Assembly (NCBI RefSeq): GCF_030269765.1
Contig: NZ_BSTX01000001.1
Location: forward strand, 724,106 to 788,105
DNA: 64,000 nt
From: Actinorhabdospora filicis
GTDB taxonomy: Bacteria > Actinomycetota > Actinomycetes > Mycobacteriales > Micromonosporaceae
Reading direction: 5' to 3'
Every line of letters begins with the position of its first letter. The first letter of the stretch is position 1. The position numbers and the translations under genes were made by a program. The notes under the pieces are model-generated. The model saw only the letters and a list, made by a program, of their open reading frames with translations. It was not told the origin of the DNA and ran no database searches. This document shows positions 8,253 to 16,659 of this stretch, in pieces.

Positions 8253-8377
8253 CACTCACCTCCTGTCACCGCTGCAAGTGTCGCTCAAGAACCCCGCGAT
8301 TGCATGTCCAATAAGCGAGTACCGGGAAATACCGGTTCGGGTGACGGGTCCCGGGCGGCCCGTCGGAGGCCCCGGGT

Positions 8378-8383
8378 TATAAG
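8378..8383 (+). promoter_or_regulatory. candidate -10 box (TATAAG), leaderless mscS promoter
   Basis: TATAAG sits 6 nt before the GTG start at 8390, so transcription would begin at or near the start codon. No ribosome-binding site is visible upstream of that GTG. I see no good -35 element. Confidence 0.4.
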
Positions 8384-8389
8384 TGACGC

Positions 8390-9385
8390 GTGTCGATAGC
8401 TCTCCTCGCCGAAGCGCCCCCCGCCTGCCTCGACTCCACCGAGACGGGCTCGGCCTGCGCCCTGATCTGGGACTGGACCTCGAACGCGTGCCTGGCCAAC
8501 GCCAGCGAATTCCTGGTCAAGCCCCTCCGGATCATCATCATCGTCTTGATCTGCCTGGTCGCCCGCAACCTCATCAGCCGGGCCATAACCCGGATGGCCA
8601 GGGCGACCGGGGAAGCCAAATCACCGGGAATTCTCCGCCCGTTCAAGGAGAAGGCACCCAACCTCCTCGGCGACCCCGGTGCCACCGGCGAGCGGCGCAG
8701 GCAGCGCTCGCAGGCCCTGGCCTCGGTGCTGCGGTCCATCGTCAGCGCGGTGGTGTTCACGATCATGGTGATGCTGGTGCTCGCCGAGTTCAACGTGAAC
8801 CTCGGCCCGCTGCTGGCCAGCGCCGGCATCGTCGGCCTGGCGATCGGTTTCGGCGCCCAGGCGCTGGTCAAGGACATCATCTCGGGCATGTTCATGCTGC
8901 TGGAGGACCAGTACGGCGTGGGCGACTCGGTCAACCTGGGCGAGGTCAGCGGCACCGTGGAGGGCGTGGGCCTGCGCGTCACCACGGTCCGGGACCCCAA
9001 GGGCGCGGTCTGGTACGTCCGCAACGGCGAGATCCTGCGCGTGGGGAACATGAGCCAGGGCTGGGCGGTCGTGCTCATCGACACCCCCATCAGCCCCGAA
9101 GCCGACATCGAGGCGGCCAGCGAGGCCATCCGCGGCGCGCTGGCCGAGATCGCCGAGGACGAGAAGTGGGGCCGCGTCCTGCTCAAGGAGCCCTCGCTGC
9201 TGGGCGTGGAGAGCGTCACCGCCTTCGCGATCACCCTGCGGGCCAGCGCCAAGACGGACCCGGACTCGCAGTGGGGCCTCGGGCGGGAGCTGCGGCTGCG
9301 CATCAACGAGGCCCTGCGGGTCGCCGAGATCGCGCCCGGCGCGCCCGATCCGGCGCGGCCCGGAGGTAACGCTCCGGTCAATTAA
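8390..9385 (+). CDS. MscS-family mechanosensitive ion channel
   Basis: Pressure-gated membrane channel that releases osmolytes on hypo-osmotic shock. It has 331 residues with TM helices at about 43-62 and 120-145. The pore-lining helix is Gly/Ala-rich (ASAGIVGLAIGFGAQALVKD), as in MscS TM3. The beta domain follows (DQYGVGDSV, GTVEGVGLRVTTVRD, WYVRNGEI, then RVGNMSQGW) and then the alpha/beta C-terminal domain. The N-terminus contains three cysteines before the first helix. The GTG start lacks a ribosome site and follows a TATAAG box, so it is probably leaderless. Monocistronic. Confidence 0.93.
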   Translation: MSIALLAEAPPACLDSTETGSACALIWDWTSNACLANASEFLVKPLRIIIIVLICLVARNLISRAITRMARATGEAKSPGILRPFKEKAPNLLGDPGATGERRRQRSQALASVLRSIVSAVVFTIMVMLVLAEFNVNLGPLLASAGIVGLAIGFGAQALVKDIISGMFMLLEDQYGVGDSVNLGEVSGTVEGVGLRVTTVRDPKGAVWYVRNGEILRVGNMSQGWAVVLIDTPISPEADIEAASEAIRGALAEIAEDEKWGRVLLKEPSLLGVESVTAFAITLRASAKTDPDSQWGLGRELRLRINEALRVAEIAPGAPDPARPGGNAPVN

Positions 9386-9559
9386 AGGACACGAAAATCT
9401 CCTCGATTCTGCGAATCGGCGACATTCCGGACGAATAAACGATCCCCGGGCTACCCAAGACATCATCCGATAGGGCAGACTCAGGTGACGAACGTACGTC
9501 GGCCAGAGGCGTAAGTCCGATGTGGCCGATTTCGGTGTGGGTCGGGGAGGCAAGTCGTC

Positions 9560-10906
9560 GTGTCGGACGGGCAACGGGAACGCACCGCGACCTTCGGCGA
9601 GGTTTTCGCCGTGGGCGAGTTCCGGGCGCTGTTCGTCGGGGACATCGTCTCCTCGGTCGGCGACATGCTCGCGCGTGTCGCCGTCACGTTCCTCGTGTGG
9701 CAGCAGACCGGGAACGTCCTGCTCACCGTGGCGACCTTCGCCATCAGCTACGCCCCCTACCTGATCGGCGCCCCCGTGCTGGCGGCGCTGGCCGAGCGGT
9801 ACCCGTACCGGCGCACGATGATCACCTGCGATCTGCTCCGGATGGGGCTGATCGGGCTGGTGGCGATACCCGGGACGCCGCTGTGGGCGATGCTGGTCCT
9901 GTTGTTCCTGGTCTCGGCGGTCACACCGGCCGAAAAGGCGGCACGCTCGGCGCTGCTGCCGCAAGTCCTGGAGGGCGAACGCTACGCGGTCGCCCTCTCG
10001 GCCGTCAGCATCGCGCGCCAGTCGGCGCAGCTCGCCGGTTACTTCGCCGGCGGTGTCCTGGCGGGTGTGAACGCGCACCTCGCGCTGGGCATCGACGCGG
10101 CGACCTTCGCGTTCTCGGCGCTGCTGCTGACGCTGTTCGTCCGCACCCGTGCGCCCGGCGCCCTCCGCAGCGACCGGTCGAACCTGTTCAAGGAGGCCGG
10201 GCAGGGCATCACCTTCGTCTTCGGCCACCCGGTGCTGCGGTCGATCGCGCTGCTGGTGTTCTGCATGGTCGGCTGCGCGATCGTGCCGGAGGCGGCGGCC
10301 CCCGCGTGGGCGGCGCACCTGCACGGCGGTTCGCTCGCGCAGGGCGCGATCATGGCGTCGGCGCCGGTCGGTTCGGCGATCGGCGTGCTGGTGATGGGCC
10401 GGTTCATGTCGGCCACGACCCGGCAGAAACTCATCCGGCCGCTGGCGATCATCGCGCCGATGCTGCTGATCCCGGCCCTGTTCGACCCGCCGGTGTGGCT
10501 GGTCCTGCCGATGGCGGCCGGGGTGAACATGATCGGCGGCGTGCTGCTGGCGCTGAACACGCTGTTCGTCCAGGCCCTGCCCGGCAACTTCCGGGCGCGC
10601 GCCTTCGGTGTGATGCAGAGCGGCCTGATGATCGCGCAGGGCACGGCGGTCATCGGGATGGGCCTGGTCGCCCAGGCGGTCCCGTCCATCGCGGAAGCGG
10701 TGGGGCTGTGGGGAATCGCGGGTGTGATCCTCGTCAGCATCCTGGTGCTCACGTGGCCTTCGGCGAGCACCATTGAAGAGGCGAAGTCCGCCGCGAAACC
10801 ACCCGTGGTGGAGCCGCCCGCCGAGGCTCCGGCCCCGCCCGCCGCTCCGGCGGCCGGTCCGGAACCCGTTCGCGGCCGCTCAGGCGCCGCGAAGGCCGAG
10901 GCGTGA
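9560..10906 (+). CDS. MFS transporter (exporter-like)
   Basis: 448-residue major facilitator with about 12 predicted TM helices. The N-terminal ALFVGDIVSSVGDMLARVAV is typical of the macrolide-efflux/enterobactin-exporter-like branch (MFS_3 type). The segment after TM4 contains TPAEKAARSALLPQV. A C-terminal tail of about 50 residues is Ala/Pro-rich and probably disordered. The GTG start has GGGGAGG 9 nt upstream. Substrate cannot be told from sequence; the branch mostly exports drugs or siderophores. It stands alone, 50 nt ahead of the globin gene on the same strand, and might be cotranscribed with it. Confidence 0.88.
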   Translation: MSDGQRERTATFGEVFAVGEFRALFVGDIVSSVGDMLARVAVTFLVWQQTGNVLLTVATFAISYAPYLIGAPVLAALAERYPYRRTMITCDLLRMGLIGLVAIPGTPLWAMLVLLFLVSAVTPAEKAARSALLPQVLEGERYAVALSAVSIARQSAQLAGYFAGGVLAGVNAHLALGIDAATFAFSALLLTLFVRTRAPGALRSDRSNLFKEAGQGITFVFGHPVLRSIALLVFCMVGCAIVPEAAAPAWAAHLHGGSLAQGAIMASAPVGSAIGVLVMGRFMSATTRQKLIRPLAIIAPMLLIPALFDPPVWLVLPMAAGVNMIGGVLLALNTLFVQALPGNFRARAFGVMQSGLMIAQGTAVIGMGLVAQAVPSIAEAVGLWGIAGVILVSILVLTWPSASTIEEAKSAAKPPVVEPPAEAPAPPAAPAAGPEPVRGRSGAAKAEA

Positions 10907-10955
10907 CGGTCCGCCTAGGATGCAATGACCACACCTTCACTGGCAGGAATTTGAC

Positions 10956-11372
10956 GTGCCCGAGCAGCCGAAGCTCACCATCACCGACACGCCGGTGCCG
11001 ACCAGCTTCTACGAGGCCGTCGGCGGTTCGGCGACCTTCGAGCGCCTCGTGAAGGTGTTCTACGAGGGCGTCGCGACCGATCCGCTGCTGCGGCCGATGT
11101 ACCCCGAGGAGGACCTGGGCCCGGCCGCGCGCCGCTTCCAGCTGTTCCTGGAGCAGTACTGGGGCGGTCCGCACACCTACTCCGACGAGCGCGGTCACCC
11201 CCGCCTTCGGATGCGGCACGCGCCGTTCCGGGTCGACTCCGCCGCGCGCGACGCGTGGCTGGGACACATGCGGACGGCGGTGGACTCCCTGGAGCTGGCG
11301 CCCGAGCACGAGCAGGTGCTGTGGGAGTACCTGGAGCGGGCGGCTCAGTTCCTGGTGAACACCCCGGACTAG
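10956..11372 (+). CDS. glbO: group II truncated haemoglobin (trHbO)
   Basis: 138-residue 2-on-2 globin. FYEAVGG starts the A/B helix region, followed by FYEGVATDPLLRPMYPEEDL, and the group II distal/E-helix signature QYWGGPHTYSDERGHPRLRMRHAPF, which includes the proximal-side His context and the Trp typical of trHbO. Known relatives bind O2 and associate with membranes, and are implicated in respiration or oxidative/nitrosative stress. The GTG start has GCAGGAA upstream. The end of this gene is partly duplicated 68 bp downstream (see the repeat at 11413-11451). Confidence 0.95.
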   Translation: MPEQPKLTITDTPVPTSFYEAVGGSATFERLVKVFYEGVATDPLLRPMYPEEDLGPAARRFQLFLEQYWGGPHTYSDERGHPRLRMRHAPFRVDSAARDAWLGHMRTAVDSLELAPEHEQVLWEYLERAAQFLVNTPD

Positions 11373-11412
11373 AGGGCGACCCCGGACAAGCGTGTTCACC
11401 GGGAACCGACGA

Positions 11413-11451
11413 ACAGAGCTTGGTCAATACCCCCGACTAGAGGACGACCCA
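11413..11451 (+). repeat. degenerate duplicate of the glbO 3' end
   Basis: The bases at 11413-11451 resemble 11345-11383, which cover the last codons and stop of glbO and the following 10 nt. Both copies translate to Gln-x-LVNTPD-stop and continue with AGGRCGACC. The offset is 68 bp, so the copy is out of frame with the parent gene. It looks like a short tandem duplication remnant. Confidence 0.75.
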
Positions 11452-11564
11452 CGTCCGGCTCGGCACCAGAGCATGCACGATCCTCGATCGCTTCGTGTTC
11501 TTCCCGTTGCCGCGCGCGATTAGACTCGCGCCCCATCGAGATCTCCGCATCCCTTGGGGCGTCA

Positions 11565-13007
11565 ATGATCCGGGGCGCTTCCGCGCGTGTCACAGTCGCC
11601 GTGCTGGCGGTCTTCGGCGTGCTCGCGGGCTGCGGTACGGCGGTGCTCCGGCCGCCGCTGGGGATCCCGGTCCCGGCAGATCTGGGCCCCGGGCGCAGCG
11701 ATCCGGTCGCCGATCCCCTGTACCCCGATTACGGCACGGCCGACGTCGACGTCCTGCACTACGGCCTGGCCCTCGACTACGACCCGGACACCACGGTCCT
11801 CTCCGGGCTGGCCACGATCACGCTGCGGCCCACCCGGGACCTGGCGGAACTGCGGCTGGACTTCGCCGCCACGCTGGCGGTGAGCCGCGCGACGGTGGAC
11901 GGCCGGGCGGCCGCCGTCCGGCAGGCCGACGGCGACATCGTCATCGCCACCCCGGCCGTCAAGGACGCCACGGTCACCCTCGCGGTGGCCTACTCCGGCG
12001 TCCCGAGGCCGGTGACCGCGCCCGCGAGCCGCGCCGACTCCCTCGGCGACGGGCTGGGCCTGCGCGCCGAGCCCGACGGGTCATTGTGGACGATGCAGGA
12101 GCCCTACGGCGCGTTCACCTGGTACCCGGTCAACGACCACCCTTCCGACGAGGCCCTCTACGACATCACCGTGTCCGTGCCGCGCGGCTACGCGGGTGTG
12201 GCCAGTGGGCGGTTCGCGGGCGAGCGCGAGGTCGGCGACTCCACGGTCTTCACCTGGCGCTCGGCCGATCCGGTCGCCTCGTACCTGACGACGCTGGCGG
12301 TGGACCGCTTCGAGCGGATGACGCTGACCGGCCCGCGCGGCCTGCCGGTCACGGTGTGGCTGCCGACCGGCACGGGGCGGGTGCTGCGGCGGGTGACGGC
12401 CCGGATCCCGGAGTACCTGGCGTTCCTGGAGGAGCGCTACGGCCCGTACCCGTTCGACTCGGCGGGCGTCGTGGTCACCGGCGGCGACTCGGCGATGGAG
12501 ACGCAGCAGATGATCACGTTCAGCGCAGACCTGGGGCGGGACGAGAAGTACGCGGCCGACACCCTCGTCCACGAGCTCGCCCACCAGTGGTTCGGGGACG
12601 CGGTGACGCCCACCGACTGGCGCGCGGTGTGGCTGAGCGAGGGCATGGCCACCTACGCCGACGGCATGTGGATCGTCGAGCAGGGCTGGAGCACCGAGGA
12701 CGAGCTGATCGGCCGCTGGCGCGGGCTGGATCAGGATCTGCGCGACGAGGCCGGTCCGCCCGGCGCCTACGACCCGGGCCAGTTCGCCTCGGGGAACGTG
12801 TACACGTGTGTGGCCCTGCTGCTGCACGAGATCCGCGAGCGCGTGGGCGAGGCGCCGTTCGCGGCGATGATGCGCGACTGGGTGCAGGCGCAGAAGAACA
12901 CCCATCAGGACCGGGCGTCGTTCACCGCCTGGGTCAACGCGCACGCGGGCGCCGATCTGACCGCGCTCATCGACGCCTGGCTGGACTCACCGGCGACACC
13001 GACCTAG
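11565..13007 (+). CDS. M1-family metallopeptidase lipoprotein (first of three)
   Basis: Zinc metallopeptidase of the M1 (aminopeptidase N / LTA4 hydrolase) clan, 480 residues, anchored outside the membrane by a lipobox LAGC at about residue 23. The N-terminal beta domain is followed by the catalytic domain. It contains HELAHQWFGD, with the third zinc ligand Glu in WLSEGMATY, and NVY-x-C-x-A-x-LLHEIR carrying the presumed catalytic Tyr. The C-terminal helical domain of classical PepN is missing. The exopeptidase GxMEN motif reads SAMET, so the usual Asn is Thr. Signal peptide and lipobox place it at the cell surface. First of a tandem trio, 21 nt ahead of the next. Confidence 0.9.
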   Translation: MIRGASARVTVAVLAVFGVLAGCGTAVLRPPLGIPVPADLGPGRSDPVADPLYPDYGTADVDVLHYGLALDYDPDTTVLSGLATITLRPTRDLAELRLDFAATLAVSRATVDGRAAAVRQADGDIVIATPAVKDATVTLAVAYSGVPRPVTAPASRADSLGDGLGLRAEPDGSLWTMQEPYGAFTWYPVNDHPSDEALYDITVSVPRGYAGVASGRFAGEREVGDSTVFTWRSADPVASYLTTLAVDRFERMTLTGPRGLPVTVWLPTGTGRVLRRVTARIPEYLAFLEERYGPYPFDSAGVVVTGGDSAMETQQMITFSADLGRDEKYAADTLVHELAHQWFGDAVTPTDWRAVWLSEGMATYADGMWIVEQGWSTEDELIGRWRGLDQDLRDEAGPPGAYDPGQFASGNVYTCVALLLHEIRERVGEAPFAAMMRDWVQAQKNTHQDRASFTAWVNAHAGADLTALIDAWLDSPATPT

Positions 13008-13028
13008 CCGCACTGGAAACGGGGACCC

Positions 13029-14465
13029 ATGAAGATCCGCGCGACCGCGATGGTGGTGGCGGCCTGCGGGCTGCTGGCCGCCTGCACCTCCACCCCCCCG
13101 GCGGCCGATCCGCGGCCGGCGCCCAGCGCGCCGGCCGATCTGGCCGCAGGCCTCAGCGAGCCGGTGGCCGACCCGGTGTACCCGGACCTGGGTAATCCCG
13201 GCACGGATGTGCTCCACTACGGGCTCTCGCTGTCCTACGAGCCCGACGCGCGGGTCCTCAAGGGACACGCGGTGATCACCGTCCGCGCCACCGGCGACGC
13301 GTCTTCGCTGCGGCTGGACCTGGCCGAGACGATGAAGGTCTCGGCGGTGACCGCCGACGGGCGCGCGGTGGAGCACCGGCACACCGGGAACGACCTGGAG
13401 ATCGTCGTCCCCGTCACCACCAACGCCGTGGTCGTGCTGGCCGTCGACTACGCGGGCGAGCCGACGCGCGCGCCCGCGCCGGCCTCGCGCGGCGACATGA
13501 CCGAGGGCGTCGGCATGAGCGTCGGCCCGAACGGCGCGGTGTGGACCTTCCAGGAGCCCTACGGCGCGTTCACCTGGTACCCGGTGAACGACCAGCCGTC
13601 CGACGAGGCCCTCTACGACATCACCGCCTCGGTCCCGGAGGGCTGGACGGGCGTGGCGACCGGCGTCCCCTCCGGTGAGGAGACCACCGGCGGACGGCAC
13701 GTCACCCAGTACCACTCGGCCGACCCCGTCGCGTCCTACGTGGTCACCTTCGCCGTCGACCGCTTCGTGCGCATCGACGGCGGTGAGACCGACGGTGGCG
13801 CGCCCATCGTGTCGTGGGTGCGGGAGAACAGCCGATCGGCGTGGGAGCCGATCCTGGCCACCATCGGCGACAAGGTCGCCTGGCTGGAGAAGCGCTACGG
13901 GCCCTACCCCTTCGCCCACACCGGCGTCGTCGCCGTCGGCGGCGAGTCGGGCATGGAGACACAGGGGACCATCACCCTCAGCGACGGCATCGCCAACGTG
14001 CCCAAGGAGGCCGAGGCGGTGCTGCTCCACGAACTCGCCCACCAGTGGTACGGGGACGCCGTCACCCCCTCCGACTGGCGCGGGGTGTGGCTGAACGAGG
14101 GCATGGCCACCTTCGTCCAGGCCCAGTGGGTGAGCGACATGGGCGGCGAGACCCTCGACGCCGCGATCGCCCGCTGGCGCGGCATGGACGCGCGCATGCG
14201 CACCAGCTACGGGCCGCCCGGGAGCTACCGGCCGGGTGACTTCGCGTCCGGGAACGTCTACTACTGCCCGGCCCTCATGCTCGCCGAGATCCGTGCCCGC
14301 ATGGGCGAGGCGCCCTTCGAGGCGATGATGCGCGACTGGGTCCAGCAGCAGCGGAACACCCACCAGGACCGGGCGTCGTTCACCGCCTGGGTCGTCGAAC
14401 GCGGCGGCACCGACATGCGCGTGCTCATCGACACCTGGCTGGACTCCCCCACGACCCCCGCGTGA
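13029..14465 (+). CDS. M1-family metallopeptidase lipoprotein (second of three)
   Basis: Paralogue of the preceding gene, 478 residues. It has a signal peptide with lipobox LAAC (Cys19), a short Pro/Ala-rich linker, then the same core beginning EPVADPVYPDLG. The zinc site is HELAHQWYGD with the downstream Glu in WLNEGMATF. The GxMEN-equivalent segment is GESGMETQGT, again with Thr in place of Asn. QEPYGAFTWYPVND is identical in all three copies and is the best-conserved non-catalytic block. It follows the first paralogue by 21 nt, so cotranscription is likely. Substrate unknown; secreted peptide or protein turnover is inferred from the export signal. Confidence 0.9.
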   Translation: MKIRATAMVVAACGLLAACTSTPPAADPRPAPSAPADLAAGLSEPVADPVYPDLGNPGTDVLHYGLSLSYEPDARVLKGHAVITVRATGDASSLRLDLAETMKVSAVTADGRAVEHRHTGNDLEIVVPVTTNAVVVLAVDYAGEPTRAPAPASRGDMTEGVGMSVGPNGAVWTFQEPYGAFTWYPVNDQPSDEALYDITASVPEGWTGVATGVPSGEETTGGRHVTQYHSADPVASYVVTFAVDRFVRIDGGETDGGAPIVSWVRENSRSAWEPILATIGDKVAWLEKRYGPYPFAHTGVVAVGGESGMETQGTITLSDGIANVPKEAEAVLLHELAHQWYGDAVTPSDWRGVWLNEGMATFVQAQWVSDMGGETLDAAIARWRGMDARMRTSYGPPGSYRPGDFASGNVYYCPALMLAEIRARMGEAPFEAMMRDWVQQQRNTHQDRASFTAWVVERGGTDMRVLIDTWLDSPTTPA

Positions 14466-14512
14466 GCACGGCGAGTACATTGCCCGAGCCCATCTCACTT
14501 TAGGAGCCCATC

Positions 14513-15961
14513 GTGCCCCGTGCCCTCCACCGGCGTGCGCTCGCCGCCGGACTGGCCCTGGCGATCGCCGTCCCGCTGGCCGCCTGCCAGCCCGACGCGA
14601 AGATCGCCGACCCCACCGCCTCGCAGTCGTCGGCGCCCCCGCCCGGGCCCGACTACTCCGCCGGCCGCTCGAACCCCGTGGCCGACCCGCTGTACCCCGA
14701 CTACGGCAGCGCCGACATCGACGTCCTGCACTACGGGCTGGACCTGGCCTGGGACCCCAAGGCCCGGCTCCTGTCGGGGACGGCGACCCTGGCCGTGCGG
14801 CCCGTGGTGGCCGCGTCCCAGATGACCTTCGACTTCGACTCGCGCCTGAAGGTCTCGGCGGTGACCGTGGACGGCGCCGCCGCCCAGGCGCGGCAGAAGG
14901 ACCACGACCTGGTCGTCCCCGCCGCGGTGACCGCCGACAAGACCGTCACCGTCGTCATCACCTACGCGGGCGAGCCCGGCCCCGCCGACGCGCCCATGAG
15001 CCGCCCCGACTTCAAGGAGGGCGTCGGCGCCACCGTCGAGAAGGACGGCGCGCTCTGGACGATGCAGGAGCCCTACGGCGCGTTCACCTGGTACCCCGTG
15101 AACGACCACCCGTCCGACGAGGCCCTCTACGACTTCGCCATCACCGCCCCCGAGGGCTGGACCGGCGTGGCCAGCGGCACCTACCTCGGCACCGAGGCCG
15201 GTGTGTCCAAGTGGCGCTCCACGGTGCCCGTCGCCAGCTACGTGACGACCATCGCCGTCGACGAGTTCGAGCTCATCGAGGAGAAGGGCCCACACGACCT
15301 GCCCCTCACCTACTGGGTCCCCGCCGAGTTCAAGAAGAAGTTCGAGAAGCACCTGCGCCGCAGCCCCGAGATCATCGAATGGCTGGAGGACCTGTACGGG
15401 CCCTACCCGTTCGAGTCGGCGGGCGTCGTCGTGGTCGGCGGCGAGTCGGCGATGGAGACCCAGCAGATGGTCACCTTCTCCGGCGATGGCGCCAAGGAGG
15501 ACATGATCGAGGAGGTCCTCGCCCACGAGTACGCCCACCAGTGGTTCGGCGACGCCATCAGCCCCCGCACCTGGAAGGACGTGTGGCTGAACGAGGGCTT
15601 CGCGATGTACACCGAGGGCCTGTGGGTGGACAAGGAGCGCAAGGACGTCACCGAGGCCGGCCTCTGGGGCTACTGGCGCGAACTGGACCAGCAGCTGCGC
15701 GACAAGTACGGCCCGCCCGGGGACTACAAGGCCCGCGACTTCGCGGCCAGCAACGTGTACATCTGCCCGGCGGTGATGCTGCACGAGCTGCGGAAGAAGA
15801 TGGGCGGCGGGAAGTTCGACGAGATGGCCCGGGACTGGGTGCAGACGCAGAAGAACAGCACGCAGGATCGGGAGAGTTTCACGAAGTTCGTCAGTGAACG
15901 GGCCGGGGAGGACATGTCCGGGTTCATTGACGAGTGGCTGGACTCGAAGAAGACGCCTTAG
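14513..15961 (+). CDS. M1-family metallopeptidase lipoprotein (third of three)
   Basis: Third paralogue, 482 residues, lipobox LAAC (Cys25). The zinc site is HEYAHQWFGD, with Tyr replacing the Leu of the other two, and the third ligand is in WLNEGFAMY. The GxMEN equivalent is GESAMETQQM. It is more lysine-rich than its neighbours (EFKKKFEKHLRR, WLDSKKTP), so it has diverged in surface charge. The GTG start has AGGAG 7-8 nt upstream. It ends at the edge of a 700-bp non-coding region with hairpins that probably terminate the three-gene transcript. Confidence 0.9.
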   Translation: MPRALHRRALAAGLALAIAVPLAACQPDAKIADPTASQSSAPPPGPDYSAGRSNPVADPLYPDYGSADIDVLHYGLDLAWDPKARLLSGTATLAVRPVVAASQMTFDFDSRLKVSAVTVDGAAAQARQKDHDLVVPAAVTADKTVTVVITYAGEPGPADAPMSRPDFKEGVGATVEKDGALWTMQEPYGAFTWYPVNDHPSDEALYDFAITAPEGWTGVASGTYLGTEAGVSKWRSTVPVASYVTTIAVDEFELIEEKGPHDLPLTYWVPAEFKKKFEKHLRRSPEIIEWLEDLYGPYPFESAGVVVVGGESAMETQQMVTFSGDGAKEDMIEEVLAHEYAHQWFGDAISPRTWKDVWLNEGFAMYTEGLWVDKERKDVTEAGLWGYWRELDQQLRDKYGPPGDYKARDFAASNVYICPAVMLHELRKKMGGGKFDEMARDWVQTQKNSTQDRESFTKFVSERAGEDMSGFIDEWLDSKKTP

Positions 15962-16010
15962 CTCGGGGCTGGACACCGAACCCGAGACGCAAGGGTGAGA
16001 ACCCACGCGA

Positions 16011-16137
16011 GGGGAAGTGTTTTGACCGTGTGGTGAAGAAGTACGCGCGCGTGCAGCGGCGCAACCAACCCGGTTGGCCACGAATCACCGTGTGCCGAGG
16101 AACAAAGAACGCCTCCGGCTCGGGGGAAGTGTTTTGA
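16011..16137 (+). repeat. direct repeat GGGGAAGTGTTTTGA (two copies)
   Basis: GGGGAAGTGTTTTGA occurs at 16011-16025 and 16123-16137. A near-exact inverse copy (TCAAAACATTTCCCC) lies at 16417-16431 in the right arm of the inverted repeat. The left copy lies just outside the arm. Confidence 0.8.
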
Positions 16138-16238
16138 TTTCCGGGGTCCAGGGGACGGAGTTCCCTGGTGGGTCCAGGGCAAGGCCCTGGTCTGGTGCAG
16201 GGCGAAGCGCCTGCTACCTCGACCAAGACGGCCGTGAG

Positions 16239-16266
16239 GCGAGGTGACACCGCAGGTGTCACTCGC
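16239..16266 (+). other. hairpin at the centre of the inverted repeat
   Basis: GCGAGGTGACACC pairs with GGTGTCACTCGC around a GCA loop, with one bulged G. It directly precedes the terminator-like hairpin at 16274-16300. Confidence 0.6.
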
Positions 16267-16273
16267 TCAAAGG

Positions 16274-16300
16274 GAGAGCCGGGGCGCCGCCCCGGCTCTC
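16274..16300 (+). terminator. 12-bp hairpin followed by TTTT
   Basis: GAGAGCCGGGGC and its exact complement enclose a 3-nt loop and are followed by TTTT, the best intrinsic-terminator shape in the window. It reads on the plus strand, after the third M1 peptidase gene or any transcript starting inside the inverted repeat. Confidence 0.75.
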
Positions 16301-16600
16301 TTTTCACGGGTGTGCGGGACTTGCGGCCGTGGTTTGCCTGCGGCTCTGCTTGGTGCCCAAGGGGCTTTGCCCCCTGGACCCCCACCAGGGAACTCCGTCC
16401 CCTGGACCCCGGGAACTCAAAACATTTCCCCCGAGCCGGAAGCGGCCTTAGCTTTTGGCACCCGGTGGTGTCGTGGCCGACCGGGTTGATTGCGCCGCCG
16501 CACGCGCGCGTAGAGCTTCACCACACGAATCAGCCCGGTGCCCCCGCATTCGCGGAGCCACCGGGCCTCTTCATTCGCGGTCAGCCGACCTTTATAAACG

Positions 16601-16638
16601 CCCCGGCCCGGCCAAGGGGGGATTCGGCCGAGCCGGGG
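16601..16638 (-). terminator. 13-bp GC hairpin after the YbjN-like gene
   Basis: CCCCGGCCCGGCC pairs with 16626-16638 apart from one G-T wobble. On the minus strand it is followed by CGTTTATAAA. It lies 22 nt past the stop of the leftward gene 16660-17271. Confidence 0.7.
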
Positions 16639-16659
16639 CCAGGGGGTGGGGGAAAGTCT

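Larger units (their letters stand above)
16028..16526. repeat. long imperfect inverted repeat, arms about 165 bp
   Basis: The left arm (about 16028-16190) is the imperfect reverse complement of the right arm (about 16357-16526). The best core pairs 16115-16180 with 16372-16439 at roughly 90% identity, with only a few one- and two-base differences. Weaker but clear matching continues outward to GTGTGGTGAA / TTCACCACAC at the tips. I see no transposase and no obvious target-site duplication at the tips. A cruciform-forming or non-autonomous element, or a structured RNA, are the options. Confidence 0.75.
15962..16659. other. 698-bp non-coding region between convergent genes
   Basis: No frame here has protein character; the open frames are shadows of repeat sequence. 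The region is built around a long imperfect inverted repeat (about 16028-16190 against 16357-16526). It has two hairpins at the centre (16239-16266 and 16274-16300) and a further GC-rich hairpin, with a Phe-Ile-Asn-like TTTATAAA tract, near the YbjN gene end. The left arm contains several short palindromes of the CCAGGG...CCCTGG type. See the separate entries and the finding. Confidence 0.75.

Noticed and set aside
7651-8259. 202-residue ORF overlapping the HNH gene
   Set aside because: Arg/Ala-rich shadow in another frame of the HNH gene; the HNH frame has the conserved Cys/His motifs and ribosome site.
16028-16526. Insertion sequence with terminal inverted repeats
   Set aside because: No transposase or its remains between the arms and no obvious target-site duplication; kept only as a possible non-autonomous element.
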